This document shows, one piece after another, positions 1 through 8,694 of a DNA stretch of 64,000 nucleotides. The notes under the pieces are model-generated. The model worked only from the letters and a program-made list of their open reading frames with translations, had not been told where the DNA came from and made no database searches. The DNA comes from Symmachiella macrocystis (GTDB lineage Bacteria > Planctomycetota > Planctomycetia > Planctomycetales > Planctomycetaceae): assembly GCF_007860075.1 (NCBI RefSeq), contig NZ_SJPP01000001.1:2949490-3013489 (forward strand), written 5' to 3'. The position numbers and the translations under genes are program-made. Within the stretch, counting starts at the first letter, position 1, and each line of letters begins with the position of its first letter.

Positions 1-440
1 ATACGGAAAGGTTGGTGGCGAGTTGGCGTGGAAGAATGCCGCCGGTTTAGCGGTCTCTCGAATTTTACGGTGGTAGGAGACCTTCGGTCATGAGGGTAGC
101 GGGGGCGGGAGACCCGCGCACAACAAGTGGGGGGAGTGGCCGGTGGCTAGTGGCGAGTGGCCAGTAAAGAGAAGGTGAAGAATAGGGTTGGAGGCTCGTT
201 TGATTTTGAGTGCGAGCCTCACGCCTGTTCCCTCACACCTCATGCCTATGTTGGGAGACCTTCGGTCGCGACGGTGCGGGGTCGGGAGACCCGCGCACAA
301 CGAGTGATGCGGAGCGGTGAAGGGAGTTGCCTGAGTAGGGCGGGTGAAACGATTGGCGTGCCTAACACATTTGACATACAATCCAACCGCCGCAAGCCTG
401 TCCCCTCAAGCCCCAAGCCGACTTTGCCAAAGGAAGCGCC
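1..440. repeat. Repeat-rich intergenic spacer
   Basis: No convincing gene is seen here. The stretch carries dispersed boilerplate also found elsewhere in the window. Two copies of a 'gagaccttcggtc ... gggagacccgcgcacaac' block lie near 77-125 and 255-302. A 'gtggccggtggc(t/g)agtggc' string lies near 136-165. A 'gcctcacgcctgttccctcac' string lies at about 216-236, and a further 'cctgtcccctcaagcc' run at about 398-415. About 110 bases (190-302) match 31132-31250 almost throughout. The short reading frames here overlap each other and follow the repeats, so I treat them as noncoding. An AAAGGA ribosome-binding site at 429-434 belongs to the next gene. Confidence 0.7.
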
Positions 441-1529
441 ATGGCAGACCCAGCACCTCAATTGCCGAAGACGAAGCGCCGTGCGCGCTGGCCGTATCTA
501 TTGGCCGCTGCGGCCGTGTTGGCCGTGATCAGCATCAAGTGGCTGGTGCCGATTGCGATGGAGCAACGGGCGCTGGCGGTGATTCGTGCGGAGTGTCCGG
601 ATGTGGGGATCGAAAATTCATCGGCACCGCCTCCCGCCCCACCGACAGTTATCACGGGGTTTCGCAGTTTGCGAGCGACTTTAGCAATGTCGATTTGGAA
701 ACCGACAAATTTACATGCCGAATACGTCGGTCCGGATTTTCTTCGGGAGTGGACTGGGCATGAGTTCCTGCGGGTGCGAACGATCGAGGGGTCGGCTAAC
801 GATTTGCGTCCCGCAGCCGATCAGTTGCGATGGCTGCAAGACGTTGTCGATGTCGAATTGTATAGCGTATATGATGACGATATTGAATATGTCAGGCATT
901 ACACCAATCTAGAGTCGTTGACACTAAACACCGAAATTACGGATACCGGGCAACCCTGCATCACGGATGCTGGCATATCGAGGCTTAACAGTTTATTTGA
1001 ATTAAGAAGTTTAAATTTACGCGACGCCCATATCAGCGGTCGCGGATTCGCCACCTTGTCGGAACTGGATCAGCTGGAAGAATTGGATCTCACGCACACG
1101 CAGTTGACCGATGACGGACTAGACCACGTCTGCGAATTGAGCGGACTCAAATCGTTGCAATTTGCGGGCACACGCGTGACGGATGACGGTTTAGTCCACT
1201 TGAAGAATCTGCCGCGACTTGAATCGCTCATGCTCTTGGGGTTGCCCATTACAGATAACGGCTTAAAACATCTGTCGGATCTGAAGCAACTCAAGACGTT
1301 GAGCTTGTTGGAGACCAAGGTCACTGACGCCGGACTGCCCTATCTACTCACTCTCGACAACTTGGAAGACCTCGACCTGTCCGAAACAAAGGTGACGCTC
1401 GATGGCGTGCGGCAGCTACACGTCCTCCACAACCTGCGCCGCCTACGACTGGGAGGCTTTGGGATGACCGATGCCCAACGCGGCGAATTCCAACAAGCCT
1501 TGCCGGGCTGCAAAGTGACGCGTTATTGA
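441..1529 (+). CDS. Membrane-anchored leucine-rich-repeat protein, copy 1
   Basis: 362 residues. A basic stretch (KTKRRARWPY) is followed by one hydrophobic segment at about residues 19-35, a shared stalk (EQRALAVIRAECP), a variable linker, and then LRRs from about residue 145 to the end. The repeats have the form LxxLxLxxTxxTDxGLxxL, the cysteine-free RI-like type common in planctomycetes. The protein is probably anchored in the inner membrane with its LRR arc outside the cytoplasm. Its ligand is unknown. The start is supported by AAAGGA six bases upstream. It is the first and longest of three tandem paralogues; the ends (LPGCxVTRY) and the DNA around the stop codons are nearly the same. Family call firm, function unknown. 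Confidence 0.85.
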   Translation: MADPAPQLPKTKRRARWPYLLAAAAVLAVISIKWLVPIAMEQRALAVIRAECPDVGIENSSAPPPAPPTVITGFRSLRATLAMSIWKPTNLHAEYVGPDFLREWTGHEFLRVRTIEGSANDLRPAADQLRWLQDVVDVELYSVYDDDIEYVRHYTNLESLTLNTEITDTGQPCITDAGISRLNSLFELRSLNLRDAHISGRGFATLSELDQLEELDLTHTQLTDDGLDHVCELSGLKSLQFAGTRVTDDGLVHLKNLPRLESLMLLGLPITDNGLKHLSDLKQLKTLSLLETKVTDAGLPYLLTLDNLEDLDLSETKVTLDGVRQLHVLHNLRRLRLGGFGMTDAQRGEFQQALPGCKVTRY

Positions 1530-1566
1530 TTGGCGCCACACAGTGAATTCTTGCCAAGGACAAAAC

Positions 1567-2361
1567 ATGGCAGACGCAGCGACTCAACTGCCAAAGACGA
1601 AACGCCGTGCGCGCTGGCCGTATTTGCTAGCTGTTGTCGCACTGTTGGCGGTGATCAGCGTGAAGTGGCTAGTGCCGATTGCGCTGGAGCAGCGGGCGAT
1701 TGCGGTGATTCGTGCGGAGTGTCCGGATGTGGATGTCGACGTCCCAGAATTCATGCCGGACGGAAGGAAGGGCCCCTCACGGGTTGGTTGGATGCATCTG
1801 ATCCATACCCGCCGCCGACAAAGGACATTAGTCAAAACGGATTTTCTCGGGCCAACAGAACTGCAACGACGGATGGAACATGGTCTTTTGTGGGTGGTGT
1901 CTATCGACGGTCCGGCGGAGTATTTGCGCCCTGCTGCGAGTCAATTGCATCGGTTGCAAAGCGTAGAACGAATCAAACTCGACGATGCTACTGATGAGGA
2001 TTTGGTGTATCTCGGCCAATTGTCTGAACTAGAAGATTTGAACGTGGCTTATAGCGATAGCATTACCGACGCTGGATTGGTGCAACTGGGCGGGCTGTCA
2101 CAACTCAAAACGTTGAGTCTACAAAGGACCGGCATCACCGACGCAGGACTCAAACATCTGCTCACTCTCGACAACTTGGAAGACCTCGACCTGTCTGAAA
2201 CAAAGGTGACGTTCGACGGCGTCCGGGTGTTGCGAGCTTGCGGCAACCTGCGCCGCCTTGGATTGGGAGGAGTGAAGTTAACCGATGCCCAGTTCGACGA
2301 ACTACAGCAGGACCTGCCAGGCTGCGAAGTGACGCGTTATTGGTCGACGTTTCACCGCTAA
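1567..2361 (+). CDS. Membrane-anchored leucine-rich-repeat protein, copy 2
   Basis: 264 residues from ATG 1567. This start matches the MAD...QLPKTKRRARWPYLL start of the neighbouring copies and has AAGGA upstream; the reading frame is open further up to 1543. Architecture is as in copy 1: basic N-terminus, one membrane segment, EQRAIAVIRAECP stalk, a short variable linker, then LRRs. There are fewer repeats than in copy 1 (roughly four against eight), so copies differ by repeat loss or gain. The last 60 residues (LDNLEDLDLSETKVT...) are almost identical to copy 1, which points to recent duplication or gene conversion. Only 37 bases separate it from copy 1. Function unknown. Confidence 0.83.
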   Translation: MADAATQLPKTKRRARWPYLLAVVALLAVISVKWLVPIALEQRAIAVIRAECPDVDVDVPEFMPDGRKGPSRVGWMHLIHTRRRQRTLVKTDFLGPTELQRRMEHGLLWVVSIDGPAEYLRPAASQLHRLQSVERIKLDDATDEDLVYLGQLSELEDLNVAYSDSITDAGLVQLGGLSQLKTLSLQRTGITDAGLKHLLTLDNLEDLDLSETKVTFDGVRVLRACGNLRRLGLGGVKLTDAQFDELQQDLPGCEVTRYWSTFHR

Positions 2362-2380
2362 TACTCACCAAGGACCCAAC

Positions 2381-3091
2381 ATGGCAGACACAACGACTCA
2401 ATTGCCGAAGACTAAACGTCGTGCACGCTGGCCATATTTGCTGGCCGCAGTCGCCGTGTTGGCCGTGATCAGCATCATGTGGCTGGTGCCGATTGCGATG
2501 GAACAACGGACGATCGCGGTGATTCGTGCGGAGTGTCCTAAAGTTGACATCATGTCGGGCGTGGTAGGCGACTTGCCCTCATCAATAGAGGGGTTGCATT
2601 ATCGTGTAGGTTCCTTTTGGGGGCTGGGCCCTCTACCAAGAAGGACGTTAATCCGGACTGGCATTGCGGAGCCAGCCATATTGTAGGAGTGGATGGACCA
2701 TGATTTTCAGCGAGTGGTGTCTATCGAGGGATCTGCTAACCATCTACGTCCCGCGGCGAACCATTTGCGATGGTTGCGAAATGTTGAGTATGTCTTGCTC
2801 AGAGAAGCCACGGACGAGGACCTTGCGTATATCGGTCAATTTACGGAACTCAAAATTCTAGATTTGCGTTATTGCGAAAAGATTACAGATACCGGGCTAC
2901 AGCATTTGCTATCCTTAACCAAAGTAGAAGACCTCGACTTGTCCGAAACAGCAGTGACGTTCGACGGCGTGCGGCAGCTATACGTCCTCCACAACCTGCA
3001 GCGTCTGGATTTAGGAGGATTGGAACTCAACGAAGCCCAACGCGACGAGCTACAGCAAGCTCTACCGGGCTGCGAAGTGACGCGTTATTGA
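2381..3091 (+). pseudogene. LRR protein copy 3, interrupted by an in-frame TAG
   Basis: The first part (2381-2683, 101 residues) has the same basic N-terminus, membrane segment and EQRTIAVIRAECP stalk as copies 1 and 2. The second part (from 2687, first ATG 2693) carries the IEGSANHLRPAANHLRWL segment, the LRRs and the LPGCEVTRY end. Both parts lie in the same frame, and only a TAG at 2684-2686 separates them. In copy 1 the aligned sequence reads L-R-E-W, here L-stop-E-W. So a single codon, not a frameshift, breaks the gene. It is either a young pseudogene, a read-through product or two separately translated pieces; the LRR piece alone would lack the membrane anchor. Confidence 0.8.
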
Positions 3092-3269
3092 TTGGCGTCG
3101 CCCAAACCCCTACCATGTCGCTCCGCTGTCACGATGCGGTGGCCTAATTCGATGGTCAGGTGATCGCTGTTTCCCTTTGTATTTCGTGCCGTTCGCTGTT
3201 TTCGTGGTTCGTCTTTTCTGAGCAAACCTAAAATCGGCGGCCGGCGCAGTCATTCTGGATTTAAGTCGC

Positions 3270-3716
3270 ATGGAACGCACAATTCGCCAATACGTCGACA
3301 AAGATTTAGAGGGCGTGCTCTCCTCTTGGGAGGCAGCGACGCGGTTGGCGCATCCGTTTTTGACCGAAGAGTTCCTCGCCCAAGAACGGCACAACATCCC
3401 CAACATGTATCTACCGAACGCCGACACCTGGGTCGTTGAACAGGACGGCACCGTGATCGGTTTCATCGCCCTGATCGGCAACGAAGTCGGCGCGATCTTC
3501 GTGCAACCCGACTTCCACAGCACCGGCGCCGGCCGCGCCTTGATGGATCAAGCACGGGGCTTGCACAAAGTCCTTGAGGTCGAAGTCTTCCGCGCGAACG
3601 CCATCGGCCGAAAATTCTACGACAACTACGGCTTCCAACCCTTAAGCGAATCGGTACACGAACCCACCGGACAGGAATTGTTACGGTTGAAGTACACCGC
3701 CGAGCGGGCAGCTTGA
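3270..3716 (+). CDS. GNAT-family N-acetyltransferase (YjaB-like)
   Basis: 148 residues, normal for a single-domain GNAT protein. The N-terminus (IRQYVDKDLEGVLSSWEAATRLAHPFL) resembles the YjaB-type subgroup. The acetyl-CoA-binding motif A is seen as VQPDFHSTGAGRALMDQA, with the Q/RxxGxG/A core at GAGRAL. Motif B follows as NAIGRKFYDNYGFQP, where the conserved Tyr is the usual general acid. The acceptor is unknown; small amines or protein N-termini are typical for the fold. It stands alone between the LRR copies and a convergent lipoprotein gene. Family assignment is secure, substrate is not. Confidence 0.88.
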   Translation: MERTIRQYVDKDLEGVLSSWEAATRLAHPFLTEEFLAQERHNIPNMYLPNADTWVVEQDGTVIGFIALIGNEVGAIFVQPDFHSTGAGRALMDQARGLHKVLEVEVFRANAIGRKFYDNYGFQPLSESVHEPTGQELLRLKYTAERAA

Positions 3717-3745
3717 GCCGCTGTGATTATTGGTTGGTCGGGTCG

Positions 3746-6190
3746 CTAATTTTGTTTCATGTCGGAATTGATATCTTTGATCGCCTGTGTCGCGGCTTTG
3801 CGGACCGACTCGTCTTCATCCTCATCATCGGCAATTTTTTGGAGATGGGGCAGGGCTGCTTTGGCATGTGTTCCCCTTTTGCCTAGGGCTTCACAAAAAG
3901 AGACTCGAAGTTCCGGCCCAAACGATTTGTATTTCTCCTTGGTGAGGTGGTCAATATGATATTGGACTCGGTCCTTAATCGTTGATTCGATATCCTCTGG
4001 ATCGGATTCGTTTGACGGAGTGCCATAGGAGTCCTCCTCTGATGAATCTTCATCGTTATCGTCGCCACCCCAGGCTAGCCATTTTTCAGCTTCGCGCACT
4101 TTGATCAGGTTCATGTCATCCAAACCGACAACAAAGAATCGCGTAGTTTTTCCTGTCTGCTCCGAACGCACACCATCAAGAAATGCTTTCAATTCCGGCA
4201 TGATTTGCTTTTGCATGTTCACATCCGGCAGTGGCTTGAGTTTCTCAATGCGTGTTTCGACTGTGGATTTGACACTCTGAAGTTTATTCAACAGGACCGT
4301 CCGCATCTCCGTAGCGGCTTTTTCATCGGTAAACGTTAGATCGGCTTCGTATCGAGCATTCGGTGAAAATGTGCCGGACACGACAGCGTTTTCCGCACGT
4401 TTTAGCAGCCCGGTCATTTCATCGCCTAAGTACATGGCAGACACTCTACGTAGGAAGTTACGAATTTGATCGTCGGCGATAGCGACAAATACGATGTCGT
4501 GTGTCATATCAGCGGTCTTAAACGTTACGGCTAATGGTGAATCGGGTGGCGCGTCTTGCTTTAGCAACTGCTGCATCACTTGTTCCGTTGGACCAGCGAA
4601 TAGGATTGTATTTTCGTTTGGAATATGAAGAAACATCTGGCGTCCCAACGGGCGATCGGGGTCAAGATTAAAATAAGTTTGGCCATCAAATTGCATTTTT
4701 TTGATTTTGCTTGCTTGCCCCTTTGATTTTGTGAATTGCTCCACTAAACCTTCTCCCGCATGCGGCGATTTGAGCTGCAAGACAACAGATACCGATGATC
4801 TTGAGATGTCCGGCCCGTCAGCCGGTTCGATGCTCGCGAAAACCTGAGCCATGTTTGACGGGTTCAGTCCGCTCTCTGGCAAGTCGGGAAGTAGAGTTTG
4901 AAGCATGGGAAGGTACATTTTGACTTCAGTGTTGTTTTCCCAGACAGGTGACTGCATGGCTTGGTGCACGTTGATGGCAACGCCTAATGTGGCGTTTGGC
5001 AGCACGTATTTCAAATTGGCGGGTGACGAGAAACCGCGGGGATGGGATTTTTCATAATCCACTCGTGCTAGATATCTCTTGCGGTCCGATTCTACAGCCG
5101 CGAGTTTTAATTTTGTAAAAGCCGCCATGGCATCTAAACCGTCGATGCCATCAGTATTTGCACTTTGGATGTCGACTCGGCGGCCATTCTGATCGGACTG
5201 AAGTCCGCTCAGTAATTTTTGGATCGCGAGTATTCCTTTTTTCAACTCCGCTGAAACGGGCGGATTATTTTTTTCCAGAGTAGTGGATATGACGGACAGA
5301 CAATTCTGCGTCCATCCCGTAAAGGATGTGTTTGCAGCGGTGGCAATTTCCGAATCAACGAATTTGCATGAGGCTTGTAATTCTAAATCTGGTGAAAGTG
5401 ATCCGGCGAGAGACGCTTCTTGCAGTCCTTCAGGCAGGTTCCCTAGAAATTTCCCTGAAGTCATTCGCCCATAGATGTTAATAAAGGTGTTAATAAAGTC
5501 CCTTTGCTCGTCGTCCATTGCAAACAGAAATGTTGCGTCGGGACTAAGATCAAGATCTGGAAGCTTCTCTGCAATTGGTGACGTGACATCGGATTTCTCG
5601 GCGATGAATGCCTGCAGTATTTTTTCGTTGTTCACAACAACGGCGGTCCGTTTATCCGGGAAGTGAACGAACATCGCCTCTGAAAGATACTTTTTTGGTT
5701 GAACGAAATAATAGGTTGCGGCACCAATTGCTTTTTTCTGAATTGAATCGGGATCACCCGCAAGTCCCCAAAATTGTTCGATGGTTTCAATATCAGCATG
5801 AGCTTCTTTGAAGTGCGCAACCAATGCGACCGGAATTTTAGTCGTGGCATCTTCTGGTCTAAACCCCACACTCAAGACGATGCGGTTGATATTCTCTGGC
5901 CGGATGTCTCCTCCAAAATCACCAGACTTCAGATTCATTTGCGCGTAGTTGAAAGCCTCTAAGAATGAATCGGACCATTTCAAGTGTTGGGGATGATCCT
6001 CCCACACCGGTGACTCGTGTATCTGCCGTACATTGATCACCGCAGCAAATATCGTGTCGGGGAGAACGTATCTGGTGTCCACGCCAACTTGCTGTATGGA
6101 ATCGTCCTTGTCGTTACCGCCACCGCCACCACACCCGATAAGGGACGAAATCACTACCAACAGACTCGCAGTCAGATAAAATGAACGCAT
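3746..6190 (-). CDS. Large internally duplicated lipoprotein with C-terminal HEAT-like segment
   Basis: 814 residues. The N-terminus is a type II signal peptide with lipobox LIGC followed by a glycine run, so it is probably a lipidated envelope protein. Two similar domains follow. One begins YVLPDTIFAAVINVRQIHESP near residue 42, the other YVLPNATLGVAINVHQAMQSP near residue 393. In each, later motifs recur in the same order (e.g. 'YF..P...L...MF.H.P', 'FA..D.Q...F'). An acidic Asp/Glu/Ser linker near residue 715 leads to a short helical segment (ALGKRGTHAKAALPHLQKI) that looks like one or two HEAT repeats. The protein is not recognised and no enzyme motif is seen. It converges with the GNAT gene, leaving 29 bases between stop codons. 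Confidence 0.8.
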   Translation of the reverse strand: MRSFYLTASLLVVISSLIGCGGGGGNDKDDSIQQVGVDTRYVLPDTIFAAVINVRQIHESPVWEDHPQHLKWSDSFLEAFNYAQMNLKSGDFGGDIRPENINRIVLSVGFRPEDATTKIPVALVAHFKEAHADIETIEQFWGLAGDPDSIQKKAIGAATYYFVQPKKYLSEAMFVHFPDKRTAVVVNNEKILQAFIAEKSDVTSPIAEKLPDLDLSPDATFLFAMDDEQRDFINTFINIYGRMTSGKFLGNLPEGLQEASLAGSLSPDLELQASCKFVDSEIATAANTSFTGWTQNCLSVISTTLEKNNPPVSAELKKGILAIQKLLSGLQSDQNGRRVDIQSANTDGIDGLDAMAAFTKLKLAAVESDRKRYLARVDYEKSHPRGFSSPANLKYVLPNATLGVAINVHQAMQSPVWENNTEVKMYLPMLQTLLPDLPESGLNPSNMAQVFASIEPADGPDISRSSVSVVLQLKSPHAGEGLVEQFTKSKGQASKIKKMQFDGQTYFNLDPDRPLGRQMFLHIPNENTILFAGPTEQVMQQLLKQDAPPDSPLAVTFKTADMTHDIVFVAIADDQIRNFLRRVSAMYLGDEMTGLLKRAENAVVSGTFSPNARYEADLTFTDEKAATEMRTVLLNKLQSVKSTVETRIEKLKPLPDVNMQKQIMPELKAFLDGVRSEQTGKTTRFFVVGLDDMNLIKVREAEKWLAWGGDDNDEDSSEEDSYGTPSNESDPEDIESTIKDRVQYHIDHLTKEKYKSFGPELRVSFCEALGKRGTHAKAALPHLQKIADDEDEDESVRKAATQAIKDINSDMKQN

Positions 6191-6444
6191 TGAATCTCTC
6201 TTCTGTCAATCACATGATCGGCTTTGAATGCAACCGTCTTCGGACGCTAGTCCCGAAGTTGTCAATCGCCTGTAAGCGATACTGTCGCCGTTCACGATAG
6301 AACGCCAGATTCCGATTTACAAGAAAATTCACCATCCAATGGCTTGGTGCATTTGAAATCGTCGGCTAGATTCGCGACAACCGAATCGGGAAGAATCCAC
6401 TAACGTTGTCGCTTTGATTGTCCGTCCACCCGAAATGTCCGCCA

Positions 6445-8043
6445 ATGTCCCTGAAAATCACCAATCTCCGTCTCCCCGTTGAGGCTCCTGAAGAATCGCT
6501 CCGTAGTGCGGCGGCGGAATTGTTGGGGGTGGGTGATGATGAGATTCGCCAGTGGCGGATTTTGCGGAAAAGCCTGGATGCGCGGTCGCGAAGCCGGATG
6601 GAGTTTGTGTATTCGACCGTCGTGGACTGTGCGGACGAAACGACGCTGTTGGCGCGGCAAAGCGGCGGGGAAGCGGTGACGCTGTTCAGCGATCCGGTTT
6701 TCGTCGAGCCATCGTCGGGGCCGGAACCGTTGCCGCAGCGGCCGGTGGTCGTGGGGTCGGGGCCGGCTGGATTGTTGGCCGGGTATTATTTGGCGCAGCG
6801 AGGCTATTGCCCGATCATTTTAGAACGGGGTCAAGCGGTCAAACCGCGCGTGAAAGCGATTCGCGATTTCGATTCCGGCGGCGCATTTGATCGCGAGAAC
6901 AATTACCTGTTCGGCGAAGGGGGAGCGGGGACATTCAGCGACGGCAAACTGACCTGTCGCATGACCGGGCCGGATGTGGATTGGGTGTTGGAGCAACTTG
7001 TCGAGTGCGGCGGCAAACCGTCGATCCGCTACGAACACCGCCCGCACCTGGGGAGCAACCGGCTGCCGATGCTGGTGCGGAACTTTCGTCGCAAGATCGA
7101 AGCCCTGGGAGGCGAATATCGTTTCGGTTGCCAGATGGAGGGGCTGGATATCAACGACGGTGTTGTCCGCGGCCTGCAAACTTCGAGCGGCTACTTAACA
7201 ACGCGGGCAGTCGTGTTGGGCATCGGGCATAGCGCGCGCGATACCTATCGCATGTTGCACGCGTTGGGCGTGCCGATGCGGGCCAAGGCGTTTCAACTGG
7301 GGCTGCGAATCGAACAACCGCAGGACCAAATCAATCGTCGCAAATACGGCAAGGAGTCGTACTACGACCTGCTCGGCGCTGCTGACTACAATCTCGTCGC
7401 ACGCGGCCAAAAGGATTTGTTTACGTTCTGTATGTGCGCGGGCGGCTCGATCATTCCGAGTGTGTCAGAACTGGAGATGTTCTGCACCAACGGCATGAGC
7501 AATTCGCGGCACGACACGCCCTTCGCCAACAGCGGTCTGGTCGTCACGCTCGAGCCTGAGGAAATGGGCAGCAGCCATCCGCTGGCCGGTGTCGAAGTGC
7601 AGCGTAAGTACGAAGCGATCGCCTATGAGATTGGCCGCCGCGATTATCTCTGTCCGGTGCAATCCGCGGAGGACTTTTTAGCCGACCGTCGCCCTCACGG
7701 CCGCCCGCCAGTCTGTTCCTACCAACGCGGCTCTGTCTCGGCCAACCTGTCGGAGGTCCTCCCCCCGGTGATCCTCAAAGCCGTCCGCAGCGGACTGAAG
7801 GTGATGGACAAAAAATGGCGCGGCCAATTCCTGAAAAACGCCGTGCTCGTCGGCCCCGAAATGCGCGGCAGCTCTCCCGTACGGATCGACCGTGATCGCG
7901 AGAGTTACCAAACCCCAGGCATCGCCGGCCTCTACCCCGCCGGCGAGGGCGCGGGGTACGCCGGTGGAATCATCAGCGCTGCCGTCGATGGATTGCGATG
8001 TGCGAAAGCGATTGTGTCGCAGTTTGCGGTCTTGGAGAAGTGA
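6445..8043 (+). CDS. FAD-dependent oxidoreductase (COG2509-like)
   Basis: About 532 residues from ATG 6445; an in-frame TTG at 6418 would add nine residues, but homologues begin near the MSLKITNLRLPV sequence. An N-terminal alpha/beta domain precedes a dinucleotide-binding Rossmann motif (VVGSGPAGLLAGYYLAQRG, near residue 105). A second conserved block, GEGGAGTFSDGKL, follows, and the C-terminus holds a GLYPAGEGAGYAGGI motif that closes the FAD site. This is the layout of the uncharacterised NAD(P)/FAD-dependent oxidoreductases of COG2509, related to HI0933/geranylgeranyl-reductase-like flavoproteins. The physiological substrate is unknown. It is probably cytoplasmic, as no signal peptide is seen. 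It is flanked by unrelated genes. Confidence 0.87.
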   Translation: MSLKITNLRLPVEAPEESLRSAAAELLGVGDDEIRQWRILRKSLDARSRSRMEFVYSTVVDCADETTLLARQSGGEAVTLFSDPVFVEPSSGPEPLPQRPVVVGSGPAGLLAGYYLAQRGYCPIILERGQAVKPRVKAIRDFDSGGAFDRENNYLFGEGGAGTFSDGKLTCRMTGPDVDWVLEQLVECGGKPSIRYEHRPHLGSNRLPMLVRNFRRKIEALGGEYRFGCQMEGLDINDGVVRGLQTSSGYLTTRAVVLGIGHSARDTYRMLHALGVPMRAKAFQLGLRIEQPQDQINRRKYGKESYYDLLGAADYNLVARGQKDLFTFCMCAGGSIIPSVSELEMFCTNGMSNSRHDTPFANSGLVVTLEPEEMGSSHPLAGVEVQRKYEAIAYEIGRRDYLCPVQSAEDFLADRRPHGRPPVCSYQRGSVSANLSEVLPPVILKAVRSGLKVMDKKWRGQFLKNAVLVGPEMRGSSPVRIDRDRESYQTPGIAGLYPAGEGAGYAGGIISAAVDGLRCAKAIVSQFAVLEK

Positions 8044-8167
8044 TTTTTTGTTTGTATGCTAGGAATCACGGTAATTGTGGCTTCTTGTTGGCTGCGCCGT
8101 CTCTGGTTGCCTTCTCAATCGCGGAAACCAGAAACAAAAACGATTCTTCGCAATGGATGAGCCCGCG

Positions 8168-8677
8168 ATGAAACGGATCGCTTGTGGTTGCCTTGTCGCG
8201 ATTTGTGTTTACGAGGTTCTTGCCATTTCGGTCGCAATACATGTTCACCGTAGTAACCAAGCACGCGCGGACTCGGCGGTTGATAACGTACTGCGGATGG
8301 CTAACATTCCCAGAACGGATTCCGTCGAACTTGTTGAGCACATTGACACGTATACAAAAGGAATTGCCATTCCTCCAGGTGGCGCCGACGGAACCCGTGA
8401 AGTCGTATTGAGAATCCCAGTGGAGGAAGCGAAGAGAATTCTTTCGAGTGCGCCTCCTGATGGATATGGTCGATGGCTGAAGCAGAAGCCTCAAGGCCTT
8501 CGCCGATGGAAATCACTTGAGAAGTGGTTTTTGCCACTGCGTAACCATAAGGGTGAACCTCGTTTCGCTCTGATCATCCGCGGGCCGCTCAGCCCAGAGG
8601 GAAGAATCTCCAATTGTGACCTCATTGTCGTGGATGTCCAACGTGGCCTCTTTGGTTATTATCGGCGGGACATGTAG
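8168..8677 (+). CDS. Small membrane-anchored protein of unknown function
   Basis: About 169 residues from ATG 8168. ATG 8153 (five residues longer) and TTG 8075 are in-frame alternatives, none with a good ribosome-binding site. I chose 8168 because it opens a typical signal/anchor: MKR followed by a hydrophobic run IACGCLVAICVYEVLAISVAI. The rest is soluble, with a polar linker, a stretch EEAKRILSSAPPDGYGRWL and a C-terminal strand-rich part (CDLIVVDVQRGLFGYYRRDM). I do not recognise a family. It converges on the permease gene with 17 bases between stop codons, and is likely monocistronic. Confidence 0.6.
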   Translation: MKRIACGCLVAICVYEVLAISVAIHVHRSNQARADSAVDNVLRMANIPRTDSVELVEHIDTYTKGIAIPPGGADGTREVVLRIPVEEAKRILSSAPPDGYGRWLKQKPQGLRRWKSLEKWFLPLRNHKGEPRFALIIRGPLSPEGRISNCDLIVVDVQRGLFGYYRRDM

Positions 8678-8694
8678 CAAAGCGTCTTCGATCG

